A stretch of DNA of 64,000 nt from Woeseia sp. (lineage in GTDB: Bacteria; Pseudomonadota; Gammaproteobacteria; Steroidobacterales; Woeseiaceae), in NCBI GenBank assembly GCA_021773015.1, contig JAJFKW010000001.1, positions 1,533,305 through 1,597,304 on the forward strand. The letters run 5' to 3'. How positions within the stretch are numbered: position 1 is the stretch's first letter; every line of letters starts with the position of its first letter. A program made the translations under genes and the position numbers. Shown here piece by piece: positions 1-8,018 of the stretch. Under the pieces are notes generated by a model, which was not told the origin of the DNA, did not search any database, and was given only the letters and a program-made list of their open reading frames with translations.

Positions 1-281
1 TTGGGGTCAGTTATGACGACAACATAGACAAGGTTCGAGCCACGATCAAATCGCTCGTGGATGCGGACTCACGTATCCTAAAAGACCCGGAATGCCTGAT
101 CGCGGTATCAGAGCTTGCCGACAGTAGTGTCAATTTTACGGTGCGGCCTTGGGTGAAAACTGCAAATTATTGGGCAGTAATGTTTGAATTGACCGAGGCA
201 ATCAAGAAACGCTTCGATCAAGAAGGCATATCCTTTCCGTTCCCTCAACAAGACGTACATCTTTACGAGCAGAAATCCTAG
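1..281 (+). CDS. MscS-family mechanosensitive channel, C-terminal fragment
   Basis: Only the last ~93 codons are inside the window; the frame is open from base 3 and the gene begins upstream. The visible part reads GVSYDDNIDKVRATIKSLV, then a VNFTVRPWVKT segment and a final IKKRFDQEGISFPFPQQDVH. This is the cytoplasmic alpha/beta domain that ends small-conductance mechanosensitive channels. MscS proteins sit in the inner membrane and open on hypo-osmotic shock to release solutes. The transmembrane part cannot be checked here. A GTG at 57 could be mistaken for a start, but it lies in the middle of the conserved domain. A strong terminator follows 22 bases after the stop. Confidence 0.85.
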   Translation, partial: GVSYDDNIDKVRATIKSLVDADSRILKDPECLIAVSELADSSVNFTVRPWVKTANYWAVMFELTEAIKKRFDQEGISFPFPQQDVHLYEQKS

Positions 282-302
282 CTACAATCTGCTAGTAATT
301 GA

Positions 303-345
303 GCATCGCACGGCTGACCTGTGCCCGGCCCGTGCGATGCTTTTG
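303..345 (+). terminator. Rho-independent terminator after the mscS-like gene
   Basis: A perfect 11-bp stem (303-313 pairs with 330-340, GCATCGCACGG with CCGTGCGATGC) encloses a 16-base loop and is followed by TTTT. It lies 22 bases after the stop codon and between convergent genes, so it may also stop the CDF gene coming from the other side. Confidence 0.8.
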
Positions 346-377
346 TCGGTTAGCACTACATCAGCAGCGACCGAAAT

Positions 378-1292
378 TTAGTCGGCGATATCTGGCTCGA
401 TGAAACTCCATTTCAACCCGGCAACATCCTCCTTGAGACGCTTCTCCAGTAAATTGATACTAGCGATAGCATCGTCATAGCCGATTCCCGCACGCATCTT
501 GATTTTGGCCGCCAACATCGTATCTGGACCGAATTGAACGGTAATTGTGTTGAAAACGAACTCGATATTCTCATCGTCTGCGAGAATACTTGCAATCGCA
601 TCTTGAATGATCGGATCCGCTGAACTGCCTACCAGCAAGGTGCGCACGCGAATAGTCAGAAATACTGAGATGACCACCAGTACCACGCCAATACAGATTG
701 AACCCAGCGCATCGAAAACTGGGTTTCCGGTTATCGAGGCAATCGTCAAGAAGATAAAGGCGAGGACCAAGCCCAGTAACGCCGCAACATCCTCACCTGC
801 GACAACGACCAAGGCTGAATTTCTTGTGTGCCGCAACCAATTGCGCAGAGAACGTGCGCCCCGAATATGCCGAATTTCTCGCAAACACCCCGCAAGTGAA
901 AAGCCCTCGAGCACGATCGCCAATCCCAATACCATTAACGCCACCCAGACCTGGCTCAGCGGTTCTGGGTGATTTAATTTATGAATACCTTCGTAAATCG
1001 AGAACAAACCGCCGACGCTGAACAACAGCATGGCAACGATGAAACTCCAGAAGTAGCTCAGCTTACCGTACCCCAACGGGTGCTTTTCATCGGCCGGTCT
1101 AGCGGATTGCTTTAGACCCAGGTAGAGCAGAACCTGATTTCCCGTATCTGCATAGGAATGAATCGCCTCCGCCAGCATGCTCCCTGAGCCGGTAAGCCAC
1201 GCCGCCCAGGTCTTGCTTATCGCAATACCGAAGTTAGCGAGAAAAGCGTAGAGAATGGCTCTCGCCGTTGAGTCTTGAGTTGATGATGACAT
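378..1292 (-). CDS. Cation diffusion facilitator (CDF) family transporter
   Basis: A 304-residue membrane protein of the CDF/SLC30 family, which exports divalent metals such as zinc by proton antiport across the inner membrane. Several hydrophobic helices are visible, then a C-terminal cytoplasmic ferredoxin-like domain (from about residue 225). The family signature HPLGYGK is at about 71-77. TM2 reads AEAIHSYADTGNQ (E42, H45, D49) and the TM5 site reads GEDVAALLG, where canonical members have HxxxD; this looks like the divergent ZnT9/SLC30A9-like branch. The ATG at 1292 is preferred, because a TTG seven codons upstream has no better ribosome site. The substrate metal cannot be assigned. Confidence 0.85.
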   Translation of the reverse strand: MSSSTQDSTARAILYAFLANFGIAISKTWAAWLTGSGSMLAEAIHSYADTGNQVLLYLGLKQSARPADEKHPLGYGKLSYFWSFIVAMLLFSVGGLFSIYEGIHKLNHPEPLSQVWVALMVLGLAIVLEGFSLAGCLREIRHIRGARSLRNWLRHTRNSALVVVAGEDVAALLGLVLAFIFLTIASITGNPVFDALGSICIGVVLVVISVFLTIRVRTLLVGSSADPIIQDAIASILADDENIEFVFNTITVQFGPDTMLAAKIKMRAGIGYDDAIASINLLEKRLKEDVAGLKWSFIEPDIAD

Positions 1293-1548
1293 GTCTTTTC
1301 CGTCAACGAGCAACGCGCTCGCGCGTTAGATTATAAGGGCGAGACAGTTCATGAGTAACGCTACGTCTGAAGCGTGGAACTCTTGCGCTGTGTCGAGTCA
1401 GTTAGTATGGCTAGCTTAATTCCGCCGATGGGCGAAACCAAGCGTCATTTGCTGATTTGGGTGAATTTGAATGGGCTCAAACGGCGTTGGCCCGGTTGCT
1501 CAGTCAGCGGTTTTAATACTGGCGAAAGAAACTTAGCAACCGCATAGG

Positions 1549-1920
1549 ATGAATCGTCTGATGTCGAAAATATACCTTCTACTAGCGCATGCAGGCATGG
1601 CGACTATGTTGCTTGCTTGCGCTGCCCACCCTGACCCCATCATCGACCGCCGTGGCGTCAACATGGATAGCTACCGGGCCGACTTGGAGGAGTGCAAGTC
1701 CTACGCCGAGGAAATTCGTATCTCGAAGGGCGCTGCCAAAGGCGCTGCTGGCGGCGCGGTGATAGGCGCTGCAGCCGGTGCGATTAGTGGCGAAGTTGAC
1801 CGTGGCGCCGGCTATGGCGCTATTTTTGGCGGCGCACGGCACGGTAGCGAAGCCGAACGAGAAAAGCGCATGGTGGTAAAACGCTGCCTATCGGGACGCG
1901 GCTATAAAGTTTTGAATTAG
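1549..1920 (+). CDS. Glycine-zipper lipoprotein
   Basis: A 123-residue exported protein. The N-terminus MNRLMSKIYLLLAHAGMATM leads into a lipobox-like LLAC (Cys24), so it is probably lipidated. A central alanine/glycine-rich stretch (about 60-95, GAAKGAAGGAVIGAAAGAIS) has the GxxxG spacing of glycine-zipper domains, which pack as membrane-inserted helices. Two later cysteines flank the zipper (one in ECKSY, one in KRCLSGRGY). Similar small outer-membrane or envelope lipoproteins are widespread and poorly understood. No partner is evident; the next gene starts 51 bases downstream and encodes an unrelated radical SAM protein. Confidence 0.7.
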   Translation: MNRLMSKIYLLLAHAGMATMLLACAAHPDPIIDRRGVNMDSYRADLEECKSYAEEIRISKGAAKGAAGGAVIGAAAGAISGEVDRGAGYGAIFGGARHGSEAEREKRMVVKRCLSGRGYKVLN

Positions 1921-1971
1921 AAAGCACTTAGGACTAGTATACTGTGTTTATATACAGCTTTACGAGCATGG

Positions 1972-3054
1972 ATGGCTACGCCAATTACAGCAACTGCCCG
2001 CAAAGGCCGCGGCGCCATCGGCCAGACGCCTAGTCGCTTTTCAAAAACGATTGTAGAGCCGTTGGTCGAGCCACTGGAGTCCGAAGCGCAGCAACCATAC
2101 GCGCTGAAGACAACATTAAGGCCAATGCACGCGCGGCGCATCATCAGCAACAATCAGTCACCAGACATCCCGTTCGAGCGCTCCATTAACCCATACATGG
2201 GCTGCGAGCATGGCTGCGTTTACTGCTACGCGCGCGTCAGCCACAGTTACCTCGACCTATCGCCGGGTCTGGACTTTGAAACGCAGATTTTCTACAAGCC
2301 GAATGCAGCAGAACGTTTGTTGCAAGAGTGGACAAAGCCGGGCTATCAATGCAAACCCATCACCATTGGAGCGAACACGGACCCCTATCAGCCGGCCGAA
2401 AAAAAACTCGGAATCACCCGCCAGCTGTTGGCGCTTTTCTTGAAATATCGGCACCCCGTCAGCCTTATTAGCAAAGGCGTGCTGATGCAGCGCGACCTCG
2501 ATATACTGCAAGAACTCGCCCGGCAAAGCCTCTGCTCGGTCGCGATAAGTATTCCGACAATGTCAGACAGTCTAAAACGCGTCCTCGAGCCGCGCGTGCC
2601 CGCCGCAAGCGCACGGCTGAAATTGATGACGCAACTTACGGAGGTTGGCGTCCCGGTAACCCTCCTAATGGCACCCATCATCCCAGCACTAAATGACAGC
2701 GAAATCGAAAAAACCCTTGAAGCAGCGGCAAGCTCTGGTGCAATTAGGGCGCAATATATCTTGCTGAGATTGCCCAACGAGTTGAAGCAAATATTCTCAG
2801 ACTGGCTGAACGTCCACAAACCGCAACGGGCAAGCCACGTAATGAGTCTGATCCGCCAGGCGAGCGGCGGCCGCGATTATGACAATAGATTCAAGTATCG
2901 GCAGCGGGGAAGCGGCCCATATGCGGAAATGTTGCAACAACGATTTGCATCGGCTGCACGCCGCAATTCACTGCAGACTGGCGGTTCATCTGTATCCCAA
3001 ATGCTTGATTGTATTAGGTTTATCCCTCCAGGGCAGATACAAATGGCGTTCTGA
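1972..3054 (+). CDS. PA0069-family radical SAM protein
   Basis: A 360-residue radical S-adenosylmethionine enzyme. The [4Fe-4S] cluster motif is CEHGCVYC (C78, C82, C85) inside the conserved context NPYMGCEHGCVYCYAR. This is the SplB-related PA0069 type common in proteobacteria. The C-terminus FIPPGQIQMAF resembles the conserved end of that family. The reaction is unknown; the SplB similarity suggests nucleic acid as a possible substrate, but that is inference. The ATG at 1972 gives the usual family length and no competing start is better. It stands alone, with about 180 bases before the next gene. Confidence 0.85.
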   Translation: MATPITATARKGRGAIGQTPSRFSKTIVEPLVEPLESEAQQPYALKTTLRPMHARRIISNNQSPDIPFERSINPYMGCEHGCVYCYARVSHSYLDLSPGLDFETQIFYKPNAAERLLQEWTKPGYQCKPITIGANTDPYQPAEKKLGITRQLLALFLKYRHPVSLISKGVLMQRDLDILQELARQSLCSVAISIPTMSDSLKRVLEPRVPAASARLKLMTQLTEVGVPVTLLMAPIIPALNDSEIEKTLEAAASSGAIRAQYILLRLPNELKQIFSDWLNVHKPQRASHVMSLIRQASGGRDYDNRFKYRQRGSGPYAEMLQQRFASAARRNSLQTGGSSVSQMLDCIRFIPPGQIQMAF

Positions 3055-3238
3055 AGCACTAATTCAAGCGCCACCACGACGATCACGAGGCGACGAATTC
3101 TCATGGCCCGAGCCTATGCGGAAACTGCCGTAAATTGTATAGTTGTCCAAGACTCGAACGTCCCTGTGCACGAAGAACTAATTGGGATTTGGAGAGTCAC
3201 ATTTATCGACTCTGTGTTAATACCGCGAATCAAACAAC

Positions 3239-4801
3239 ATGGCAGCAAACTCAAAGCAATTAACCTTTTCTTTCGCTGCAATTATCTGGCTATTCAGCAC
3301 GCCTGCTGGCGCGCAAGAAACGCTCGACGAGAGTGGCAGCAACGACGGTCAAACGCTTATCGCAGAAGACCAAATTGCTACCTCGCCAGATGCTGAAGAT
3401 CTCGGCGACGAAGAATATGCCGAAGATGAATTCGATGACGACAACTTTGACGACATCGATTTGCAGAAACCTTCGCAGCGCGAAGCAGACATTGCCGAGT
3501 TACGGCGCCATTTCGAAGCCTACAAGTCTGCGATAGAGGTCAGCAGCTACGACGAAGCCGATACGCTGGCCAAACGCATGATTGAGCTGTCGATCGGCGT
3601 ATACGGGTTACAAAGCCACGAAGCCGCAAAGTCACTGAGTAATCTTGGCCTCGCCCAACAGCGAAATAAAGAATTTGAAGCCGCGTCACTCAATTTCAGC
3701 ACCGCGATCGACATTATTGAGCAACTGGAAGACCGCCTACATGAGGGCCTGGTCAATCCGTTACGGGGTCTGGGAGCGGCACAACTCGGTATTGGGCGGC
3801 CAGACTTGGCGAGAGTGACATTTGATCGCGCCGTACATATCACGCACGTCAACGAGGGTCCGCACAATAAGGACCAAATAAGAGTACTCGAAGATCTCGC
3901 GGAAACGCATCTGACAATGGGTAATAAAAAATCCGCGATCAGCGTACATAAGCACATCTTCAACATTGAAGCGCGCAATTCGGACATTGTAAGCCTAGAT
4001 ATGCTGCCGGCACTAAGGCGGCGGGTCACCTGGCAAAATCGCATGCGTATGCACGACAAAGAACGCATGAGCTGGCGTCAGATGATCCAGATCATAGAGA
4101 AAAAGCGCGGCAAAAAAGATCTTAGCCTAATTCCTCCGCTTACCGGTCTCGCAAGATCCTACCTTTACGCGTCCGACCTCGAACTTGAAAATCATGCCAA
4201 TCCGGCCATCTCGTCGGGAGATACTTACTTACGACGTGCGCTAAAAATTTCCAGAAGCAATCCAGATGCCACTTGGGAAGACGCGCTGCAGGCACTGCTT
4301 GCGCTCGGTGATTTTTATACGCTCAGTTTACGTCCAAACAAGGCCGCGAAGGTTTATGCGGAGTCTTGGTCATTGCTATCCGAAGACGACTCGCGCTTCG
4401 CACTTCGCGAAAGGGAGTTGGAAAAGCCAAAATTGCTGCAGAGTGTATTTCCGCCCAAATATTACCGCCGTACAGACAGCGAAGACGCTAGCAACGCAGA
4501 TTCGGAGAGCTACGAGACTGGCACGATCGTCGTCGGCTACCGGATTACCGACAAAGGCCTTACACGCGACATCAAGGTCATCGATGCAGAACCGTCTGGG
4601 CTACGAGCGTTGGAAAATTCTGTTATGCGAGAGGTACGTCGTTTAATACATAGACCACAGATGGTTGACGGCGTTAGCATCAGCACCCCGAATCGCACTT
4701 ACGTGCACGAGTATTTCTACGAGCCGGAGTCGTTACCCACACCAAAAACTGAAGACGCGGCAGTCAAAGAGACGGAAAAAATCGCTGCAGAAGATTCTTA
4801 G
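3239..4801 (+). CDS. Exported TPR-like protein with TonB-type C-terminal domain
   Basis: A 520-residue protein with a signal peptide (hydrophobic LTFSFAAIIWLFSTPAGA, cleavage near residue 26). A very acidic stretch follows (about 45-75, EYAEDEFDDDNFDD), then helical repeats resembling tetratricopeptides (about 90-370, for example KSLSNLGLAQQRNKEFEAAS). The C-terminus (about 425-495) resembles the TonB C-terminal domain: GTIVVGYRITDKGLTRDIKV, then a pattern of small strands ending YVHEYFYE. Similar TPR + TonB_C proteins in gammaproteobacteria are exported and of unknown role. The M23 peptidase gene begins 10 bases later, so the two are probably co-transcribed. Confidence 0.7.
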   Translation: MAANSKQLTFSFAAIIWLFSTPAGAQETLDESGSNDGQTLIAEDQIATSPDAEDLGDEEYAEDEFDDDNFDDIDLQKPSQREADIAELRRHFEAYKSAIEVSSYDEADTLAKRMIELSIGVYGLQSHEAAKSLSNLGLAQQRNKEFEAASLNFSTAIDIIEQLEDRLHEGLVNPLRGLGAAQLGIGRPDLARVTFDRAVHITHVNEGPHNKDQIRVLEDLAETHLTMGNKKSAISVHKHIFNIEARNSDIVSLDMLPALRRRVTWQNRMRMHDKERMSWRQMIQIIEKKRGKKDLSLIPPLTGLARSYLYASDLELENHANPAISSGDTYLRRALKISRSNPDATWEDALQALLALGDFYTLSLRPNKAAKVYAESWSLLSEDDSRFALRERELEKPKLLQSVFPPKYYRRTDSEDASNADSESYETGTIVVGYRITDKGLTRDIKVIDAEPSGLRALENSVMREVRRLIHRPQMVDGVSISTPNRTYVHEYFYEPESLPTPKTEDAAVKETEKIAAEDS

Positions 4802-4811
4802 GCTGCGCCAT

Positions 4812-5708
4812 TTGAATCGCCAAAACTTATGCTTGCCTTTATTGCTGATTGTGGCTCTGGCTACCTATTCATACGAAGCGTCCGCGAGCTGTCCTGCAGG
4901 TTGGCTACAAATCGATACGCAGGCGAGTAATGGCCAAATAGCAATCAATGCGCGCAACACTAGCGATGTTCCGATTACCTTTACGCTAGACTTCGATCTT
5001 AGACGACTGCGATCATCGAGAGACACGACGTTCACTGAATCGCTGGCACCTGCGGAGTCTAAGCAAGTTGTGACGCTGACCAGGAAGAATCCAGCGCGAA
5101 AAGGCAACTATCGATATGTCACGCGATGTACGGTCGGCAACAAGGACGCGGACCACGACGATGACGTTTTGTATCTCCTGCCATATGAGCGCGGTGCTAG
5201 TTTTAGAGTATTGCAGGGGTATGGATCCCGTTTTAGCCATACTGGTCGCGAAACCTATACGGTTGATTTCAATATGCGAGAAGGCACACCGGTGCATGCC
5301 GCGCGTAGCGGCGTCGTTGCAAGCAAGGAAGAGCGACATTCGATTGGCTGCTGGCGCGATGGTTGCGGCAAATACGCAAACTATATTGTTATCGTGCACG
5401 ACGACGAAACCACCGGTGAGTACTATCACTTGAAAAAAAACGGCGTGCTGGTCGAGCCAGGACAACGGGTCGTGGCGGGCGAACTGATCGGCCTATCCGG
5501 AAACACAGGGCATACCACCATGCCACATTTGCATTTCGGCGTTTATCGGGCGGCATCATGGGGGCGTGAACAATCAATACCTGTGCGATTTATATCCAGG
5601 GGTGGAATTGTTGACCGACCGAGAGCCGGGGGCCGCTATCTCGCGACCGACCATCAACGTGTGGGTAGGCATCGAAGCAAGCCCATTACGAATAATCACT
5701 TGAAGTGA
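4812..5708 (+). CDS. Exported M23-family metallopeptidase (LytM domain)
   Basis: A 298-residue periplasmic protein. The N-terminus (MNRQN, then LCLPLLLIVALATYSYEASA) is a good signal peptide if translation starts at TTG 4812, 10 bases after an AGG and just past the preceding stop. No ATG gives a sensible leader, and upstream in-frame codons run back inside the previous gene. The M23 zinc site is visible: HTGRETYTVDF supplies the first His and Asp, and PHLHFGVY supplies HxH. M23 enzymes cut peptidoglycan cross-bridges, or act as inactive regulators. Residues 25-150 form an N-terminal domain I do not recognise. Pairing with the TPR/TonB-like gene upstream suggests a shared envelope role. Confidence 0.8.
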   Translation: MNRQNLCLPLLLIVALATYSYEASASCPAGWLQIDTQASNGQIAINARNTSDVPITFTLDFDLRRLRSSRDTTFTESLAPAESKQVVTLTRKNPARKGNYRYVTRCTVGNKDADHDDDVLYLLPYERGASFRVLQGYGSRFSHTGRETYTVDFNMREGTPVHAARSGVVASKEERHSIGCWRDGCGKYANYIVIVHDDETTGEYYHLKKNGVLVEPGQRVVAGELIGLSGNTGHTTMPHLHFGVYRAASWGREQSIPVRFISRGGIVDRPRAGGRYLATDHQRVGRHRSKPITNNHLK

Positions 5709-5740
5709 TCGCGTAACGAGCGACTGGGCGCACTAGGAAA

Positions 5741-6364
5741 ATGACTGAAAACAACCAAACATTACCAGGACGGCAAACCAGTATTTCGATAACGGGTAAG
5801 CACTTCGTGAACGGCAATACCATGCGCGAGCCATTTCCCGAAAACGTCCAACAGGCGGTGTTCGGGATGGGCTGTTTCTGGGGCGCGGAGCGAATATTTT
5901 GGCAGACACATGGCGTGTTCAGTACCGCAGTTGGCTATTCGGGCGGAACGACGCCAAACGCCGACTACCGCGAGGTTTGCAGCGGTCAGACGGGGCACTC
6001 CGAGGTGGTATTGGTCGTATTCGATGCCAGCGTGATCTCCTATGACGAGTTGTTGCGCGTTTTTTGGGAAAATCACGATCCAACACAGGGGATGCGTCAG
6101 GGAAATGATCGCGGAAGTCAGTATCGTTCGGCAATTTACACGTCAGATGGCGAACAACTCGAAGCCGCGCAGCAATCCAAGCGAGCCTTTCAACAGCAAT
6201 TAGATGCCGCTGGATTCGGCAATATCACCACGGAAATAGCCGCACGCAGGGCATTTTACTACGCTGAAGAATATCACCAGCAATACCTCGCGAAAAACCC
6301 GCAAGGCTATTGCGGTATCGGTGGCATAGGGGTTAGTTGCCCGATAAGTCTGGCTACCGCCTGA
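5741..6364 (+). CDS. msrA: Peptide-methionine (S)-S-oxide reductase MsrA
   Basis: A 207-residue enzyme that reduces methionine-S-sulfoxide in proteins and free methionine. The catalytic cysteine is in GCFWG (C45), and the resolving cysteines are near the C-terminus (C191 and C200 in [12 protein letters not shown]). The N-terminal extension [16 protein letters not shown] matches the longer Escherichia-type MsrA, which supports the ATG at 5741 rather than an internal ATG at 5822. No signal peptide, so cytoplasmic. The window also encodes the periplasmic counterpart MsrPQ at 17.9-19.5 kb. Confidence 0.95.
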   Translation: MTENNQTLPGRQTSISITGKHFVNGNTMREPFPENVQQAVFGMGCFWGAERIFWQTHGVFSTAVGYSGGTTPNADYREVCSGQTGHSEVVLVVFDASVISYDELLRVFWENHDPTQGMRQGNDRGSQYRSAIYTSDGEQLEAAQQSKRAFQQQLDAAGFGNITTEIAARRAFYYAEEYHQQYLAKNPQGYCGIGGIGVSCPISLATA

Positions 6365-6396
6365 CAGTCCGTAGCTGCCAAGACCCTTAGCTAACG

Positions 6397-7269
6397 TTGC
6401 CGGAGCTACCCGATCTTACGCTTTACATCGAGCATCTACGTGCTCGGTTGGTCGGACAGACGCTGATTGAGGTCGAAGTTGCTACCCCGTTCCTGCTACG
6501 CAGCGTGGAACCCATATTGTCCACGGCACACAACCAACACGTCATCGAGATTCGACGCCTAGGTAAGCGTATTGCAATCGGGCTTGATAATAATCTATGG
6601 CTGTTGCTACACCTCATGATCGCCGGGCGCCTACATTGGCGGACTGAACGCACGACGATGAAGCGTAAGAACAACCTCGCACAATTCATATTTTCCGACG
6701 GCATAGTGTTGTTGACTGAAGCGGGACACAAGAAGCGAGCTTCGCTTTACCTATTGGACGGTGAAACCGCACTGGCCGCACATGATCCGGGCGGGCTGGA
6801 ACCACTTGACTGTACAGCCGAAGAGTTCGCATCGCAATTGCGTCTTGAAAACAAAACAGTAAAGCGCGCGCTGGCAACACCACGATTGTTCAGCGGTATT
6901 GGTAACGCATATTCTGACGAAATTTTGCATGCAGCCAGACTCTCGCCGATGGCGCTCACACGCAGCCTAAGCGACGACGAAATAGACCGGCTGCACTCCG
7001 CCACACAGGATGTACTCTCAATGTGGTGTGACCGGTTGCGCAAACAAAGCGGCTCTCATTTCCCCGAAAAAGTGACTGCATTCCGCGACGAAATGAACGT
7101 GCACGGCAAGTTCGGTAATCCCTGTAGCATTTGCAGCAAACCAGTGCAACGAATTCGCTACAAAAGCAACGAAACGAATTACTGCGCAGAATGCCAAACC
7201 GGTGGCAAGGTTTTAGCAGATCGATCACTTTCCCGATTATTGAAGGATAGTTGGCCGCGGGAAATATGA
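6397..7269 (+). CDS. Fpg/Nei-family DNA glycosylase
   Basis: A 290-residue base-excision repair glycosylase/AP lyase. The mature N-terminus must be Pro-Glu, and TTG at 6397 gives MPELPD exactly, fixing the start. The helix-two-turn-helix region lies around 130-230 (FSGIGNAYSDEILHAARLSP). A C-terminal zinc finger has C243, C246, C263 and C266. Between the cysteine pairs the usual GR-x-T of Fpg is replaced (YKSNETNYCAEC), and a 24-residue tail follows the finger. These differences make the substrate uncertain: 8-oxoguanine (MutM) or oxidised pyrimidines (Nei). It starts 32 bases after msrA, consistent with an oxidative-damage repair pair. Confidence 0.85.
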   Translation: MPELPDLTLYIEHLRARLVGQTLIEVEVATPFLLRSVEPILSTAHNQHVIEIRRLGKRIAIGLDNNLWLLLHLMIAGRLHWRTERTTMKRKNNLAQFIFSDGIVLLTEAGHKKRASLYLLDGETALAAHDPGGLEPLDCTAEEFASQLRLENKTVKRALATPRLFSGIGNAYSDEILHAARLSPMALTRSLSDDEIDRLHSATQDVLSMWCDRLRKQSGSHFPEKVTAFRDEMNVHGKFGNPCSICSKPVQRIRYKSNETNYCAECQTGGKVLADRSLSRLLKDSWPREI

Positions 7270-7310
7270 CTCGCCGACGGTGGCGGATGCACAGAGTCGA
7301 ATTTCCTTAG

Positions 7311-7362
7311 TATACTCGCCGCTCAACATCGCATGTTTGCGGGTAGTGACTACCCGTTTTTT
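7311..7362 (+). promoter_or_regulatory. folE leader: candidate promoter and terminator-like hairpin
   Basis: TATACT at 7311-7316 fits a -10 box, with a weak TGCACA 17 bases upstream. About 17 bases after the predicted start point comes a perfect 7-bp stem with a TGA loop (CGGGTAG at 7340-7346, CTACCCG at 7350-7356) followed directly by six T (7357-7362). That is a canonical intrinsic terminator, only 12 bases before the folE start and overlapping its ribosome-site region. It either ends the glycosylase transcript or attenuates folE. The fold is seen in the sequence; the function is inferred. Confidence 0.55.
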
Positions 7363-7374
7363 AGGGAGCTCGCA

Positions 7375-7992
7375 GTGAGAAAAGATAGCAAGAAAAAGTC
7401 CGCTCAATCGGCAAAGCCTCGCAAACCGAGCCGTCAGAACGCCGAGGATGCAGTACGAACTCTTTTACTATGGGCGGGAGAAGATATTCGCAGAGAGGGA
7501 TTGATCGATACGCCAAAGCGTGTGGCAGAGGCCTATCTGGATTGGTTTAGCGGCTATGGCGATGACCCTGTACGTTTCCTGAAGCGAACTTTTGAGGAGG
7601 TCGAAGGCTACGATGAAATGATCATTCTCAGGCGTATTACTTTCGAGTCTCACTGCGAACATCACATGGCACCGATTATTGGCCACGCGCATGTTGGCTA
7701 TTTACCGAGAAACAAGGTTGTTGGAATTTCAAAACTCGCACGCGTCGTCGAAGCATTCGCACGACGATTTCAAGTACAAGAAAAAATGACCTCGCAAATC
7801 GCACATTGCATTGAAGACGTACTCAAACCAAAAGGTGTAGGCGTCGTAATTGAAGCTTCTCACCAGTGTATGACAACACGAGGTATTCATAAGTCCGGTG
7901 TATCAATGGTCACCAGTCAAATGCTCGGCGCGTTTCGCAAAGATGCCAGAACGCGCGCCGAATTTTTGCAGATGATCAATGCCGATGCTTAA
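7375..7992 (+). CDS. folE: GTP cyclohydrolase I
   Basis: A 205-residue enzyme that converts GTP to 7,8-dihydroneopterin triphosphate, the first step of folate and tetrahydrobiopterin synthesis. The zinc and active-site motif SHCEHHMAP (C94) is clear, as is the second zinc cysteine in [13 protein letters not shown] at 7375 is chosen because AGGGAG lies six bases upstream; an ATG at 7333 would add 14 residues and place the leader hairpin inside the coding region. A basic N-terminal tail ([15 protein letters not shown]) precedes the conserved fold. Likely a cytoplasmic homodecamer as in the family. Confidence 0.93.
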   Translation: MRKDSKKKSAQSAKPRKPSRQNAEDAVRTLLLWAGEDIRREGLIDTPKRVAEAYLDWFSGYGDDPVRFLKRTFEEVEGYDEMIILRRITFESHCEHHMAPIIGHAHVGYLPRNKVVGISKLARVVEAFARRFQVQEKMTSQIAHCIEDVLKPKGVGVVIEASHQCMTTRGIHKSGVSMVTSQMLGAFRKDARTRAEFLQMINADA

Positions 7993-8018
7993 GAAAATGC
8001 CGGCATCGCCGATGACGC

